DNA from: Ciborinia camelliae
Taxonomy: Eukaryota; Ascomycota; Leotiomycetes; Helotiales; Sclerotiniaceae
Length of the DNA: 64,000 nucleotides
Direction of reading: 5' to 3'
Assembly: GCA_025890175.1 (NCBI GenBank)
Contig: JANPYM010000003.1
Location: forward strand, 1,647,795-1,711,794
The notes beneath the pieces were generated by a model that saw nothing but the letters and a program-made list of their open reading frames with translations, made no database searches and had not been told where the DNA came from. Each line of letters starts with the position of its first letter. Position 1 is the first letter of the stretch. Positions 33,685 to 46,906 of this stretch are shown here, piece after piece. A program made the position numbers and the translations under genes.

Positions 33685-35194
33685 TTAGAAGTGTCGGTAA
33701 GAGAAAAATCTCTTTAGCAAGTGACTTTCCGTAATACCTTTATCAGTACTTACTCCTTCCTCTAGCAGGAATTCAACCATTGACTCGAGGCCCAATTCTC
33801 TCGCCTTCATCAACATCGGGCCTGCATGAATTTCCCAAACATCATGATATTCCATTTTTCTAGCAAAATCTAGTATGAACTTCGCCATAGACGTATGCTC
33901 CACTTTGATCGCGCCCCAAAACGCTTCGACCCATCCATCCTTGAAATTTTCCTTTGAAGCATTATTCTCCAATAGCTGACGGACAATCGAAAAATTCCCC
34001 CCTTGCGCTGCCCAAAAAATTGCAGGACAGATCTCCACCTCCATATCGCCTTTAAAATCTACATCGACACCGCGTTCCAATAGTAAAGAGACGATATCCG
34101 AGTGTCCAGAGCGACAAGCTGACGCAAGCGGATTCATCAATACCCCACCATCGACCTGTCCGTTGATATCTGCTCCAAAATCGAGTGCACACCGTACTAT
34201 TTCGAGATTGCCATGATATGCGTGATATGCTAAGTTGGAATCGTTTTGTCTGGGATGCATCACGGTGACAAGGCTCCGAAGGTACTGATAAACGTCTGGG
34301 TTTCGGGTATGACATTTCGCCCTGGTGAGTGAGTTTCCCGTTTCTGAAGTCCAATCGACATGACCATATTTTTGGCCGTTGATATCTAAGCTTTCGGGTG
34401 ACGAGCGCGATGGCGGGTATATAGCTAGTTTGACCATGTCTAAATCACCAAGTATGGCTGCACCGAATATTGCTTGTCGATTAACTTTCCCGTTCCATAG
34501 GGCGCGGTCGTATACGTCTTTTGTTTCGGTCTCGGGTGCTTCATTCAAGTGCTCCTGGAACATTTCCAGCATTTGTGCATTCCCAGCCCATGCTGCGAGT
34601 CGCATGGGTGAATTGAAGATAAGACTTTTATCAGCAGGAGAAACACCCTTTTCAATCAATCGCATAGCTAAAGGGACTAAATTCAAATATGCAGCTGCGC
34701 ATAAAAGATCGAGATCAGGATTCGATGGCCTTTCCTTCAAGTTTGAATCGGTGTTATGATCGGTGCTTTGTTCTAAAGCTGGCCAGCAAAGAATCTCAAT
34801 AGTGTGAATAAGATCTGCATCAGTCTCGTCACAAACACGTTGAGCGACGTGGCGGATACCAATATATCGAGGGAGCGACAGAGAGTTTTGGACTCTGTAT
34901 GCTAGGTACGAATGCCAAAATATTGCTTTTGGCTGATTATTGTCTGTATACCAGGACCCGAGGTAGATCCCAGTAAATTGAGAGTCCAGGAGTCGTGATT
35001 CAAATAGAGCAGATTTAATATCATGGTAAAATCGCCCTACAGTTACTTTGTTGGCTTGGTGTTGAAGCAATCAATTGAAAATAGAACTCACTGTTAACAA
35101 GACGAAGTCTAAGGGCTCTCGTGATTCCTCGAACGATGACTGCTTGAAGCAAAATTTTACTGAAAATCTCGGCGGGTAGTTCTTGAATATTCAT
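33685..35194 (-). CDS. F-box-like / ankyrin-repeat protein, 484 aa
   Basis: Exons 35194..35092 and 35036..33685; the intron has a GTGAGT donor and a GTAACTGTAG end, and phases close. The N-terminus MNIQELPAEIFSKILLQAVI, followed by RALRLRLVNRRFYHDI, looks like a short F-box-type helix set; this N-terminus is common in Leotiomycete and other fungal ankyrin proteins. From residue about 135 on there are ankyrin-type repeats (DLLCAAAYLNLVPLAMRLIE, NLAYHAYHGNLEIVRCALDF, PLASACRSGHSDIVSLLLER, PAIFWAAQGGNFSIVRQLLE). By analogy it could be an SCF substrate adaptor, but the F-box match is weak. Separate from the ankyrin-CorA gene in architecture. Confidence 0.8.
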
Positions 35195-35944
35195 TTTGAT
35201 GGAAGTACCTAGTCATGTAAAAATATGTATTGAAGGTTAAGGTGAAAGCAAGAAGATTTTATTCATATAGAGGAACGAGATTAAATAAGAACACATGAGC
35301 CTAACGAGAGGCGCAGTGTCAGCACCTAGGTCTTACATCATCCCACAAGTATCTCGCGTATATATAACCAATAAATCTCCCATTGGACCGTTTATATGGT
35401 CTATACTCCCGGAATGCAGGCAGCATGCATAAAGATTTGGTAGAGCGGATACGAAGGATACGACTATCTTTGTGTAAGAAATCCATGAATTCCTCGCCTT
35501 TAATACAGATAAGGTCTGTGGTTTTCTATTCTACAACCTACTATCGGAATACATGACGTATTGTGCCATTTATACACGGTCTATTTTGTTCATTGTGGCC
35601 ATTTATTATTTCTAGAGATACTAGAATAATTAGATACTTCAAATTCAACTTCTAGAAACCTACAAGTTACAAGGCTTCCCAAAGTTCAAAATAAAACCAA
35701 ATATTGAAGAGTCGAGTTTAAAGTACCAAGACGGTGGCAATCACATGGGGGCTTGATAGTGATATGTAATGGAAATGTATAAAAATGAGTGACTAATAGT
35801 ACAAGCAATCTAAAAAAAAACAAAATCCAGCAAAATTCCAATCCAATAACCATCTATAAATGTCCACAAATAACAGAGCTGTCAGAAGTTGACGAGAAAA
35901 GAACAAAACTTGGCTCAAAACCACACAAGCGCCCAGCCTACAAT
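35195..35944. other. Intergenic
   Basis: 750 bp upstream of the ankyrin gene and downstream of the secreted-protein gene. No gene seen. Confidence 0.5.
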
Positions 35945-37021
35945 CTAACCGAACGTGATATCCATACTGTCTCCTTTAATATGAAACTGTTTAACCGTTT
36001 TCCCCATTTGAAATGATTGGCTCATCTTTAACGCGGACAGACCAAAAGGTGTCCCAAGAAGCAGGTTGAACGAATTGAGCTCCTGGCCCGTTCCCGTCGA
36101 TTTTACCGTAATGGAATCGCTATCAGTTTTCCCCATGCGCTTCTGCGCCTCTTTCATGGCATTGTTTATCACCGGATTCTTAATGTGCTCAACATGAATC
36201 ACCTGCAGATCCTGCGGAGTCTTGCCAACGTTTACCCATGCCGCCATGGCAATATCCGACAAACGCAGCTTTCTAGGCGAGGTGTTTGTAATATCCTCAC
36301 GGTTATTTCGAACTATGCTCCATGTCATTTCGTTTGTGACCGTCTTCAAATAGAAGATATCGAGGGGCTGATCTCCTCCCCAGAAATGCTTGGTCTTGAC
36401 CAGGTATTCAGTTCCAGCTGGTTGGTTTTCTTGCTCTTTTTTCAAGATATAGTCATAATTTGGTGAATCGAAGGCTCTTGGGACCGGCTTGACTGGGTAT
36501 GTCTGAGTAGGGGCCGCAACTGGCTGAGTAACAAAATATGTTAGTGATATTTCCTGTACTATGACTACAATAGCTAAGCAAACATAAGACTTACAGATTT
36601 CAAGCCTTCATTGGCAGGGGTTAAAGTACGAGGTTTCTTGGCAGCAGTAGTCTTGGAGGTATATGTCGGTTTACCATCTTTGGAAGCAGCAAGGGCGGAT
36701 TCGGAAGTTTTTGGAAGAGCTAGAACGATTCTTTCAAAGAGGGAACGAGAGGAACGAGGGGTATCCTGAGAGGTTACTGTTAGATCTTTGTGCTTATATC
36801 ATTTTGATCATCGGATGGGGAATTCCAATGTCCATAACTTTCATAGACATTGAGAGACTTCGGAGCTTAAAATTTTCAAAAGGACCGGAGACATTTGACT
36901 ATCCCCCAAAAGTACTTACCAATTGAAATCTGGAATCAGATAGACCAATCGGGGCGGCATTGGTGCTGAGAAAGATATTCCAAAGCCCTAGCAAGGCAAC
37001 TGTGAAAAGGAAGGAACGCAT
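35945..37021 (-). CDS. Secreted protein of unknown function, 283 aa
   Basis: Exons 37021..36920, 36765..36595 and 36523..35945 close in phase 0. The protein opens with a good signal peptide (MRSFLFTVALLGLWNIFLS, cleavage likely near TNAAP). A 70-residue Ser/Thr/Lys-rich linker follows, then a 190-residue globular part with LVKTKHFWGGDQPLDIFYLK, MTWSIVRNNRED, DIAMAAWVNVGKTPQDLQVI and TGQELNSFNLLLGTPFGLSA. There are no cysteines in the globular part. I do not recognise the family; a fungal-restricted secreted protein is likely. All donors are GTAAGT. Confidence 0.7.
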
Positions 37022-40000
37022 TTTTTCTGGATTTAAAAGAGTGTTGATGAAGTAATTGGTATGAATGTAAGTATGCAAGTTGTTGTTATGAAATGGATTT
37101 TCTAGATATGAGAAGATGAAGTCTTTATATACTTCAAGATAAGTTTCCCTTTCACTATATTTGTTGGTTCGCCTGGCACTTAGACTGTTCCTAGAGTCCA
37201 AAATATCATATTCTATCGCCTAGAATAGAACATGAAATATCTTGTATCCAATAAGACAACGTTCACGAGGAGAAACTCAGTGCATGTAATCTCCCCTCCT
37301 CCTCCTCTCCCCTCTAGTAAATCCTAAAAATCCTTATACCATCCTACGGATTGTCTTAGTTCTCCCAACTGCCTAATCCTTCAAGTTGGAACCATCTTTG
37401 TTCTTCTTTAGTCCAGCAGAGAAGAGGAAGGAAGATTGCTTACTCTGTCTAACAAACTTAGTCTCGCAGCCTGGAAAATTCCCCATGAGCAATGAAGAGT
37501 GAGTTCTTCATAAGCTAGCTTGAAACACTTGAGCAGTCTTACTCAGTCCCACCCAGCGTTGCACCGAAAGAGCTAACATCCAACAGACTTCATATTAGTG
37601 ATTCATTTCTATAGTTCAACGTTCTTGTGCCTCATTGTATTGAGCCATTCTCAATTAGGCCTAAGAGACTATTTATTTGTCAAATCTGAATTGGAACATT
37701 GAAGAGTGTTATGAGGCATCTAAGTTTCATGTATCACTTGGTTGTCAATTCTGAATGAGAATATTGAAGAGTGCCTTGAGTTAGGGTAGGTATTCGAGTT
37801 TGATATGAGATGTAATTATTTCATACATCGCGTGCATGCTACCCCGCTAGGCCAGTAGCACTACTGACATTGGCGAGAAACCGTAGGCTGCGGAAACGGG
37901 AACGAACTAATAAGATTTTAGTAAGGTTCCGTACATAACTAACCATGTAATACATTGCAATATCTTCATAAAGTTGAGATTTTGTAAGGCTTAAAAGCGC
38001 GGGGTCCAAAATTGTTGGTCAGCCTGCATTGGTCTTGGCAGGGGGTTTGCTATTTAGCGGGACTACTCCACTGCCACTATAACTTTCTACATATCGAAGG
38101 AGCTTAGAGATAACAGCCTACATTTTTCAGTCTTAAAGTATCAACCAATTAGAATCGCAGAGGCTATGACTTTTAGCCGCTGATGTCGGGTGTAAGATTA
38201 CTACCCCTCCATCATCACATTGATCATTATATCCCTAATTAATTCGGGACTAATTAAGGTAATTTTTTGACTATTTTATTTTTGATTGTTGTATACCATG
38301 ATATCTTTTGTAAGCATGGCGAGATCGAAATTTTAATATTTCAATATTTGTTCATTTTAAATCCTGAATAATTCCGAAAAAGAAATCGAAGATACAGTAT
38401 CTTCAACCGCCTAATTTTGGAATCATAACACATCAACAGTCCCGCCATTACAGCAACCATCTTTTTGCAAAGATACGTTTCATCTCCGATATTACCAACA
38501 CGGGCTCCTACCAATACTATGTACCAACATTTGCAATTCCCATCAACCAAGAGAGCGCGGATGATTGGCGCTAGATGAGGGGGAGGAAGGGGCACGGACC
38601 AAATGACAGTTGGTCTGGTGTTACGTTGTGATATTTTGATATATTGGAAATACTATCTTTATCAGTTGGTTGTATTGTTAGGATTGTTGGCATACATATG
38701 TTTCCTGTGCCTTAGGGCTAGGAGTTGGGCTCCTTCGGAGGGTGAGGGGCAATGTCACTGATGTGGGGGGAGCGGTGTTCATGTGAAAGATCACTGTGGA
38801 TACTTCCTCAATTATGAGATTATTTTTACTGTATCTTATGGAAGTTTGCAAATCGTTGTCTAATCTATATCCAATACCTGGTACCACACCCAGTATAGAG
38901 GGGAGTTTGGCAAGATGGTATTTTCAATCATGGATGTTGTAGTAGAAGCTACCTCATTTCCCCTCTGTAAGTATACATTATATTTTATCGCCGCCCATGA
39001 TTGTTAAACTATTTTATTTCATCTCGTGACCACTGTCCAGCCAGCTATCTGTATGCAAAACACTATATTATTCTATAAAAATATCGATTTTGTCTCAAAC
39101 TCCCCTAACAACTCATGGTAACCCATGCCACTCATGCCACCGACCGTACTGCACTGTAACTTTCACCAACAGGACCCACCACCATTTTCTGCACCCTCTC
39201 CCACTATCTGCTCTCCAAGTTCCAACATACTCAACTACTCCCCACTCCTCAGCTCCCTTCAAATCTCTCCAACCTTCTCTTCATCTTTTCGTTTTTAAAA
39301 ATTACAAAAATTGTAGGTTTATCTATTGAAATCACAGGTCACGAATGAAATAAATAATTAGTGCAAATTAGGGTATAGAGTCCAGTGTATGTAGATTAAC
39401 TAAAGAACTAAGAGTGATCGATTCTGCGTGTATTTATATGCTCTTTCTTGAGAGGGGGGAAATGGCGCTAAGCCGTATTAGATCCTTGGACCATTCCACG
39501 GCTCATACGGCCGCTGGTTAGCTTTTTTTATATCTATTATACCAATGTCATTGAGTGAAGGAACCAAGAATCTTAGTCATTGAAATAGTATTGTGGTAAA
39601 CGATGAAGAGGAAAAGGAATTCTTGGTTTCTTCACTTCGTGATAGAGTGAACCACCTCAACTCAACCATAACTTTAACCTGTCGAATAGGATTTTGATTC
39701 GAGGTCCGGAGCTGTGGTATAACTAATTACGATTTCTGTGTTCACAGCCGATTCCACTCCTTCCTATTGCTATACTTATAGCTCATTCCCTATTCCGGTG
39801 CCACGGCACAGCTGATTCCGCCAATTCCTCTCTTTCCGCCCATGCCTGATTCCGCCTGCTTCTCGCGGCCACGAAACACAAACGGGGGGATAGGTAGTGA
39901 CCCCGTCACTATCTAAGGCATAGAGCTAGAGCTACATAAGACAGAAAGCTAGCAAATTGCAGTAAGAGAAATTTAAACCCTTTTCTCTCTAGAACTTGAA

Positions 40001-40126
40001 TCCTTTTCCTCTTCAAAGTTGATCATAACTACTACTACTACAACAACAATACAATTCCAAAGCCATTCCTTCACTCCATGACTGACCTCACCTATAAAAA
40101 ACTCCATGTAAAAACAAAGGAAATTT
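37022..40126. other. Gene-free AT-rich region
   Basis: No gene seen. An imperfect direct repeat (GTCAAATCTGAATTGGAACA at 37679 and GTCAATTCTGAATGAGAATA at 37744, each followed by TTGAAGAGTG) lies 65 bp apart. Confidence 0.5.
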
Positions 40127-40285
40127 ACAACCATACAACCATACAACCATACAACCATACAACCATACAACCATACAACCATACAACCATACAACCATAC
40201 AACCATACAACCATACAACCATACAACCATACAACCATACAACCATACAACTATCCAACTATCCAACTATCCAACCATACAACTA
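40127..40285. repeat. 8-bp tandem repeat (ACAACCAT)n
   Basis: About 15 near-perfect copies of ACAACCAT, then degenerate ACAACTAT/CCAACTAT units. Because three units make 24 bp, open frames cross it on both strands, giving repetitive peptides that are not genes. Confidence 0.92.
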
Positions 40286-41684
40286 ATCAACTATGCATAC
40301 TCAACCCAACGCAACCCAACCCCTCAAGCTTTTCTCCAGTCTTTTCAAGTCCCGACTTTCTATTGGTAGATAGGTACCTATATACCAAGAAAGAACTCAG
40401 AGCCACGACCGACAATTTTCAAATAGGAGAAGAAGTATAGTGTAGCATAGTATCAATACCAAAAACAATCGAGGGAAAAGAAAGGATACAATATCAGTGG
40501 AACTAATCCAATCTAATCCGATCCATAGATACCTACCAGTAGCTAGCTATCTATCTTCAAGCATGGATTTCATTTCACGACATGCCATGAAAGGATCAGA
40601 TTTCCCAAACGCGAGATCCGAGATCCAAGATGATGTTAAATGATAACTAATTATACCACTAGTATCGCTTATATTCTATTATTGATATATCTGATAGTTC
40701 ACAAGTTCACAGGTCCACAAATTAGAACCAGAACCCGAACATCAAGCTTGATACACCTACTACCTATCCATGACTTCCAATAAATTCAATTCAACCCCTT
40801 CTCATCATCCTCAACCCATCATCTTCACCACACCCACCTCACATCACCTCACCCCCACTAACAAAAATCCTCGAAACTCGAAACAAAAACTCGCCAAAAA
40901 CTACCTAGATAGCAAAAAACACATTAAAAATATAACCTTACCACATAGCACATCATCCCCAGACATCATCCCCAGACATCATCCCGAAAGATCCTTTGCA
41001 TTTGCATTTACATTTGCATTTACACTTGCAAAAAAAGAGAGCACTTGCAAAAAAAGAAGCACAAGAAAAGACAAGATAATCTTTTCGAATTTTCCCATCG
41101 CGATAAATAGATGTCAATGTCATCACTGGATCAAGAATCTTACCTTGTAGACCTATCAACCTATCAACCTACCTCCCTATATAAATATATCTTAATTTCC
41201 GAATCTGTATTACATATAGACTTATTTGCCTGTCCTCTAACAATTGAGGATATGAAAATTTGCCAGTTATCCTTGTTTGATATATATGCATGGGGAGAGG
41301 CGAAATCTCTACTGCGGATATTTGGATTTGGATTTGGATTTGGATTCAGTGAAGTGAAGTACGACCCACTATCTATCCATCTACCCATCCATCCACCCAT
41401 CCGCCCAGTAAATGAAACCCCCCCCTCTCTCCCTCCCCAAAAGAAAGATCCTCTAACACGAATCCACCCACCATTTCAAATTTCAAATTTCAAATTTCCC
41501 ATGTAACACATATAATATAATACAATAAATAATCTCCTGCCAACATGCCAACATCCAACATCCAATATCCAAACCTCTAGACTTCTAAACGTGCTGTCTA
41601 TTCGATCATCTTAGATGGATCATACTAAAATAGAGGATATTGAAGATGATCCGTGCCAACATATTTATCCCACCATGCAACCAT
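40286..41684. other. Gene-free region with short tandem motifs
   Basis: It holds TTTGCATTTACA-type repeats near 41000-41025 and (TTTGGA)n at 41329-41346. No gene seen. Confidence 0.5.
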
Positions 41685-42177
41685 GCATGAGTCAGGGTTG
41701 GGCACAGGGTAGGGTACACCCGGGGTAACCCGGGGTAAAACCCGGCGGGTAGCCACCCTGCTCCCCCCCTACGGGGTAGGGTAACCACCCTGTAAAATGC
41801 TTTAAGATACAAGTAGACCCGCGGGTATATATCATATGATCGATTAATGTAGTTGTTCAAAGTTGAAGGTGAAAAGGAAGGTTGGAAAAAGTGAAAGGTA
41901 AAAAAGAGATAAGGATTAGGGTTAGGGTTAGTGTTTGATTTTGATTTTTTAAGATTAGGATTAAAAAAATGAAAAGTAAAAAAATAAAAATAGAGTTGGG
42001 AATAGCTTCAACTTTAGACGATAGCATTAGACGATCATATAATGTATACCCGTGGGTCTACCCGTACCCGCGGGTTTTATAGAGTAACCACCCTGTAGAA
42101 TCTAGCAGGATAAGGTAAACCACCCGAAGAGGTGAAATACCCCGGGTAGGGTATGGGTGCCCATGCCTGGCATGAGT
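41685..42177. mobile_element. hAT-type MITE with 8-bp target-site duplication
   Basis: The element is 41693..42169 (477 bp). It is flanked by a perfect 8-bp direct repeat GCATGAGT at 41685-41692 and 42170-42177. The terminal inverted repeats start CAGGGTTGGGCACAGGGTAG on the left and, reverse-complemented, CAGGCATGGGCACCCATACC on the right. Both then reach a CCCGGGGTA block. The 8-bp duplication and the CAG...TGGGCA termini fit hAT elements. The ends are GC-rich and the centre AT-rich and non-coding, so it is non-autonomous. Confidence 0.85.
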
Positions 42178-42255
42178 TGACTATTTATTGCTGTGAATCA
42201 TTGATATACATACCTAGTAAATCGTACCAACGAGTGAAGAAAGAAAGAAAGATTA

Positions 42256-42256
<1 letters not shown>

Positions 42257-42297
<41 letters not shown>
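42257..42297. repeat. (TA)n microsatellite
   Basis: About 20 TA dinucleotides in a row. Confidence 0.95.
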
Positions 42298-42299
<2 letters not shown>

Positions 42300-45200
42300 A
42301 ATAACTTAACATACAAAAGAAATAGAAGAAGAGGCACGAATCAAACATTAGCATTCAGTATACATTAAATTAAGCAAATAATTAAGTAAGTAAGCAAGTA
42401 AGTAAATAATATTTTCACTCCCCATTATCCCAGTAGAGCGAAAAGCAAAAGATGAACACACCAATGACATCTTAACCACCCACCCACCAATACAGTCTAG
42501 GCAGGCCATTTTGAGTTCAAGATCTCGATCGACATCCTTCCAATATTCTGTCTGCAGTATATCTATCTACATCCAAATCTGATTTCCAGTGCCAAAGAAC
42601 GGCGAGAATCGAAAAGAAAAGTATGGTTCTGATATAGATGAGCCAGCGCTGGATCATTCATCCCGTACTTTATTTAGTGCAAGTATTGTATTGGTATTTT
42701 CGTCGCCACGCAGACTACCCAAATATACCTACCTAGGTATCAATATTCTACAGATTCCTGGATGTTTTCATTGTTCAAGAACCCCAACGAGATTCATCGA
42801 CGCCGATGATGTGGAATTCGAAAAGATGGGGTTTTCCCCAAAGTCTGACGTGAATGGCTGAGATGAAAGGGAATGTTTGTTTTGCAGCTTTTGCCTAGGT
42901 ACCTATGATTAGGTACATATTTCCGTATGGTAAGCCCTCTGCCAATTACAAAATACCAAATACGAGAGGGTGGAAAGGATGGATAAAACGGATCCTTCAT
43001 ATTCGCATTAGGATGCGAGAAGATGTGAGACGAAGGTCACCTTGATGAATGGTAGTGACGAACCATAATGAGGCAGAAATACAGCCAATTACTTAAAGGA
43101 CAGTCAGGATAACCATCAGATTACAATTGAAAATGCCTCACTCCTATATACAAATGAGGAACATACACGGATATAATACAATGCCTCGGTCACCCGGCTC
43201 TGTATGCGTTGAAGACACGATGGAAAAATAGTGATTTGATGAAAGGGTGTCTTGATCATTGATCTAATTGGTGGAGAAAGATAAACCGCCCAGGTAGAAT
43301 TGTGGTTCGTCGAGACAATACGATTCAACTCAAGTATATCGTCCAATAAAATTAGATGATAGCAATTGTTGTTGGATGTTTAAGATTGTGCCGGTAGGCC
43401 TTTGATGTCTTTAGGGAGAAACTTGTTGGTTTTTATTGATGATATGACGTCTTGAGAATGCAATGAGATTGAGGCGACGTTCTCTTGTAGTGAGCAGAAG
43501 ATACTTCAGTGTCGATATGAGACCTTAAGTGGTGAGTATGAAATAACTCCAGAACATACATCTCCCCGAAGATATAAACGTAGAATAAATGCATAGTGCT
43601 TAGGTATATATCGATCGCAGCTTGATCTGCGTGATGATGGAAGTGAACAATAAACGAAATGACAGTATCGCGAAGAAACTCGAGGCGAGTATAGAAATAT
43701 TTATGGTACGAGCCCAACAGTGGCGTAAACGATGAACAAAACGCCTATACACGTTACTCCAAAACAGCGTGAACTCAACAGGTTGCACGGAGATCTGTCG
43801 CACCAAAATTGTGTCTCGAAAATTATGAAAATATCGTTGCACTACAGCAGCAGTTTTCGTACCAAGCAGTCCGATTTCACGGTGAACCTACCCACGTTGG
43901 CTCGGTCTCTATTCCGTTGTCAGTCGAGCATCGAGGGAAACGAAGCCATCCGCCAGTCCTGTACTGAATTGGTGCACTCTTATAAATGATGCGCTCGCAA
44001 TTGATGGCTTTGAGACTCCAGGTCGGACAGAGTATAGTCAGATTTATGAGTTGTTCTGGAATGAACCCACTTGAAGATTAATCCACGATGCAACAAGAAT
44101 CCCTACCCACAATGATGCATAAACATCAACCCACTAAGGTTATTTAGGATTTAAGAATGCACGTGTCGGGAACGAGTCACGTGTTTATCATGCTTTCGGG
44201 GGCTGTTAAACGCCCAAGGAGAAAAGGAGGAGAAGAGGAGGATGCGATTGATATTTATCATCAAACCCAAAATCCAATTTGTCATCCATCTGAGTTGTTG
44301 GCTTGCTGTTTTAATCACTCCTTTTCGCTTCTCCGTCGAATTTCCATAAAAGACGCGTCAGGATTTTATTCTAAAAGCCACAAGCTTGGATTCGTCTTTC
44401 GGGGTCCGAGCAATTTGTGTCGTTTCTCACAATTTGCGTAGATCTGCTTCCAGACCCCAAGGGTTTATTGCTGCAGCCTATTAACAATATTATTATCTGG
44501 AAGGAGGAGTATGAAGACATTCCCAATGACGAGGCTCCGAGTTTTCCGAGCGCAGTTTGTTTCCCTTTCTTTCCCCTTTTCATCCTCGTATCCAGACTCT
44601 AGTGCAGCAAAGCTGGCAATAGCAATTCGCCTGGTAAGTTGCATTGTTTGCAATGGTGTCAGACGATTACTGTAATGATCTGTAGGTATGCGGCGCGAGT
44701 ATAAAAAGAAACTTTAGCTTCCCATTTTGTCGTGGTACAAATGCAATGCAACGCAATCAAAATAATGTGAAGAATTTGGATATTAATACCTACTCAAAGA
44801 TCCTTGAATCAGATCATATCCGGTCACAGACTCACAGACTCACAGGGCAGGCATAGAATAAGGCTTAGTAAAGAGGGCGAGCACATGCAACTAAGCTTTT
44901 ATGCCAAGATTCGGCTAAAAGCTTGACTATGAGGCTTTTTATTGGGCCCCTTGGCTCATGATACCTACTAGGTAGCTGACGCGGCCTATCAAGGGGTTCC
45001 AAGGTGATTGCAAAATGGTGTTGAAGTTTTGAACTCAGTGAACACACGACTTGACCAGCTGGGTGGTTATTGGGAAAGGGATTTTGAAGTCATTGGTGGT
45101 GTTTTATTTCCCACGTTCTGCAATGTTTACACGATTAGAAAAGATTTTGACTTGTGCAAAATTACGAGTTGAGACATTCAGACGGCGGCTAATCACGTTC

Positions 45201-46906
45201 TAATAAGTTTTAACCCGGTCCTTGCTGATACTGTGCTACGGATGCATACACCCATTTTTTCCCCAATCCAGTTATGAATCCCTTTCTTGGGCCTCACGCC
45301 TTGCATTCTTTTTTTTGCCCACGCTCAATTCTTGTATGATGTATCATACGAGCATCTACCAAATTGGTAAAAAACCTTTCTCGGCATTCAAAACAAAAAG
45401 TGAGGAAAATGTGACTTTTGGGAGGCCAATCTGAAACCAGTGGGAAAGCGTCGTAATTAACATGTATGATATGTATGATGTATGCTGCTTACGCACTATA
45501 TTTGTCTCTTGTCATGTTGTCTATTATTGCGAAATATCAATCGATACAGTACACAGACTACAGTCTACAATCTACAGTACAGAAACCCTGGCCATAAATA
45601 AGCATTTAGAACGTGGCTGTTTTTATGGCAAATAATAATAATACTTGAGTAGAAAGTTGATATAATAACGCAAAGGGCAAAAAGTTTGTTGATTGTAATT
45701 TGTTGCATGTATCTGAGTAGCTGACTATCTAGTATTACCTATTGTGCAACGGAACCCTAGATTCTACAACTCGGCCGATCCGGAACTTTGCTTCTAGACT
45801 TTGTTTGCTCCATGTTGCTTCCCTGCTCATAACTTTCTATATACCAAATAACTTGTTAACCGATCGCTCTCTTGAGTCGGCTTATATGGTAAATTAGCTC
45901 AATGCTTTATCTGTAATATCTTTTTTATCTTTTAATACCTAGGTAATAACAATAATAATAATAACAATACCTAATAATGTATGTTATCTTTCTATATAGA
46001 TATCTTAAGACTTTGAGTCTTTAATAAATCTTTGAATTATATACCTACTCTGTACCTACCAGCCTAATAAGTTTTAATAGATACATCCATTGGTTTGAAG
46101 CTAACGCTTGAACCCACAACAAACTTCCCAACCCCCCAGTTCCCATAAAAATATGTATGAGTATGATACGCGGAGTACAGTCAACTCCAATTTCAAGTAC
46201 AATACCGGTTACGGTTACTCATCCACCTACTCATCTACCTCCTCATCCAATAATCATCATCTAATCAATACTTTAACTAGTACCTACACCTACCCTAACC
46301 GAACCGACAAATGTCAGTACCTGGGTACTCCAGCTGTACTGTACATCCTTTGCCCGTTTGCTTCCTTCTCATGCCGCCTTAATCTTTTACATGCTTTAAC
46401 GCAACTTAACCCAGGTATTGCTTGATCACATTATTTGATAAGACTAAAATACCTAGGTAATAATAATATCCCTTCAAAATCGGAGTATTTGGATCCACTC
46501 AGCCATTCATTGCCTCTTGGAATCAGTTCCCTGTCTTGGGTGACGAGGAACCAAAGGAGTACTTGATCGTGTGCTTCCCCACGTCCATTTTTTTTTACTT
46601 CTCTTGAATACCTAATAAATACCTACCTGCCTACCTCCGTACCTACTTTTTCATTCCTTTTTTGATTTACATATCTTATATCGGTACTCTCTCCTTTGGT
46701 ACCTTTTTTCTTTGCACATAACAGCATCTCAATCTTGCTCTCCACCTCCATACGCAATAAAGAAGACGACATCATACATCTCTTGGCAGATCCATTGCTA
46801 CCGCACCCATCCGCATTTTTAATAAAAATTCCCCGCCAAGACGGTTCTTTAACCCTGTCGAATTTGTCCTCTCGTGAGCTGGTCAACCGAATCGTGATAA
46901 TCGAAG
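42298..46906. other. Gene-free AT-rich region, 4.6 kb
   Basis: No gene supported on either strand. Several TACCTAGGTA motifs occur (for example 42896-42905, 45938-45947 and 46450-46459). Short open frames (up to 105 codons) have no domains. Confidence 0.45.

Noticed and set aside
39973..40440. Repetitive open frames on both strands across the ACAACCAT array
   Set aside because: They arise because the 8-bp repeat has no stop in the relevant frames; peptides are pure repeat translations.
41913..41931. Chromosome end or telomere
   Set aside because: Only about 2.5 TTAGGG units, located inside a bounded MITE.
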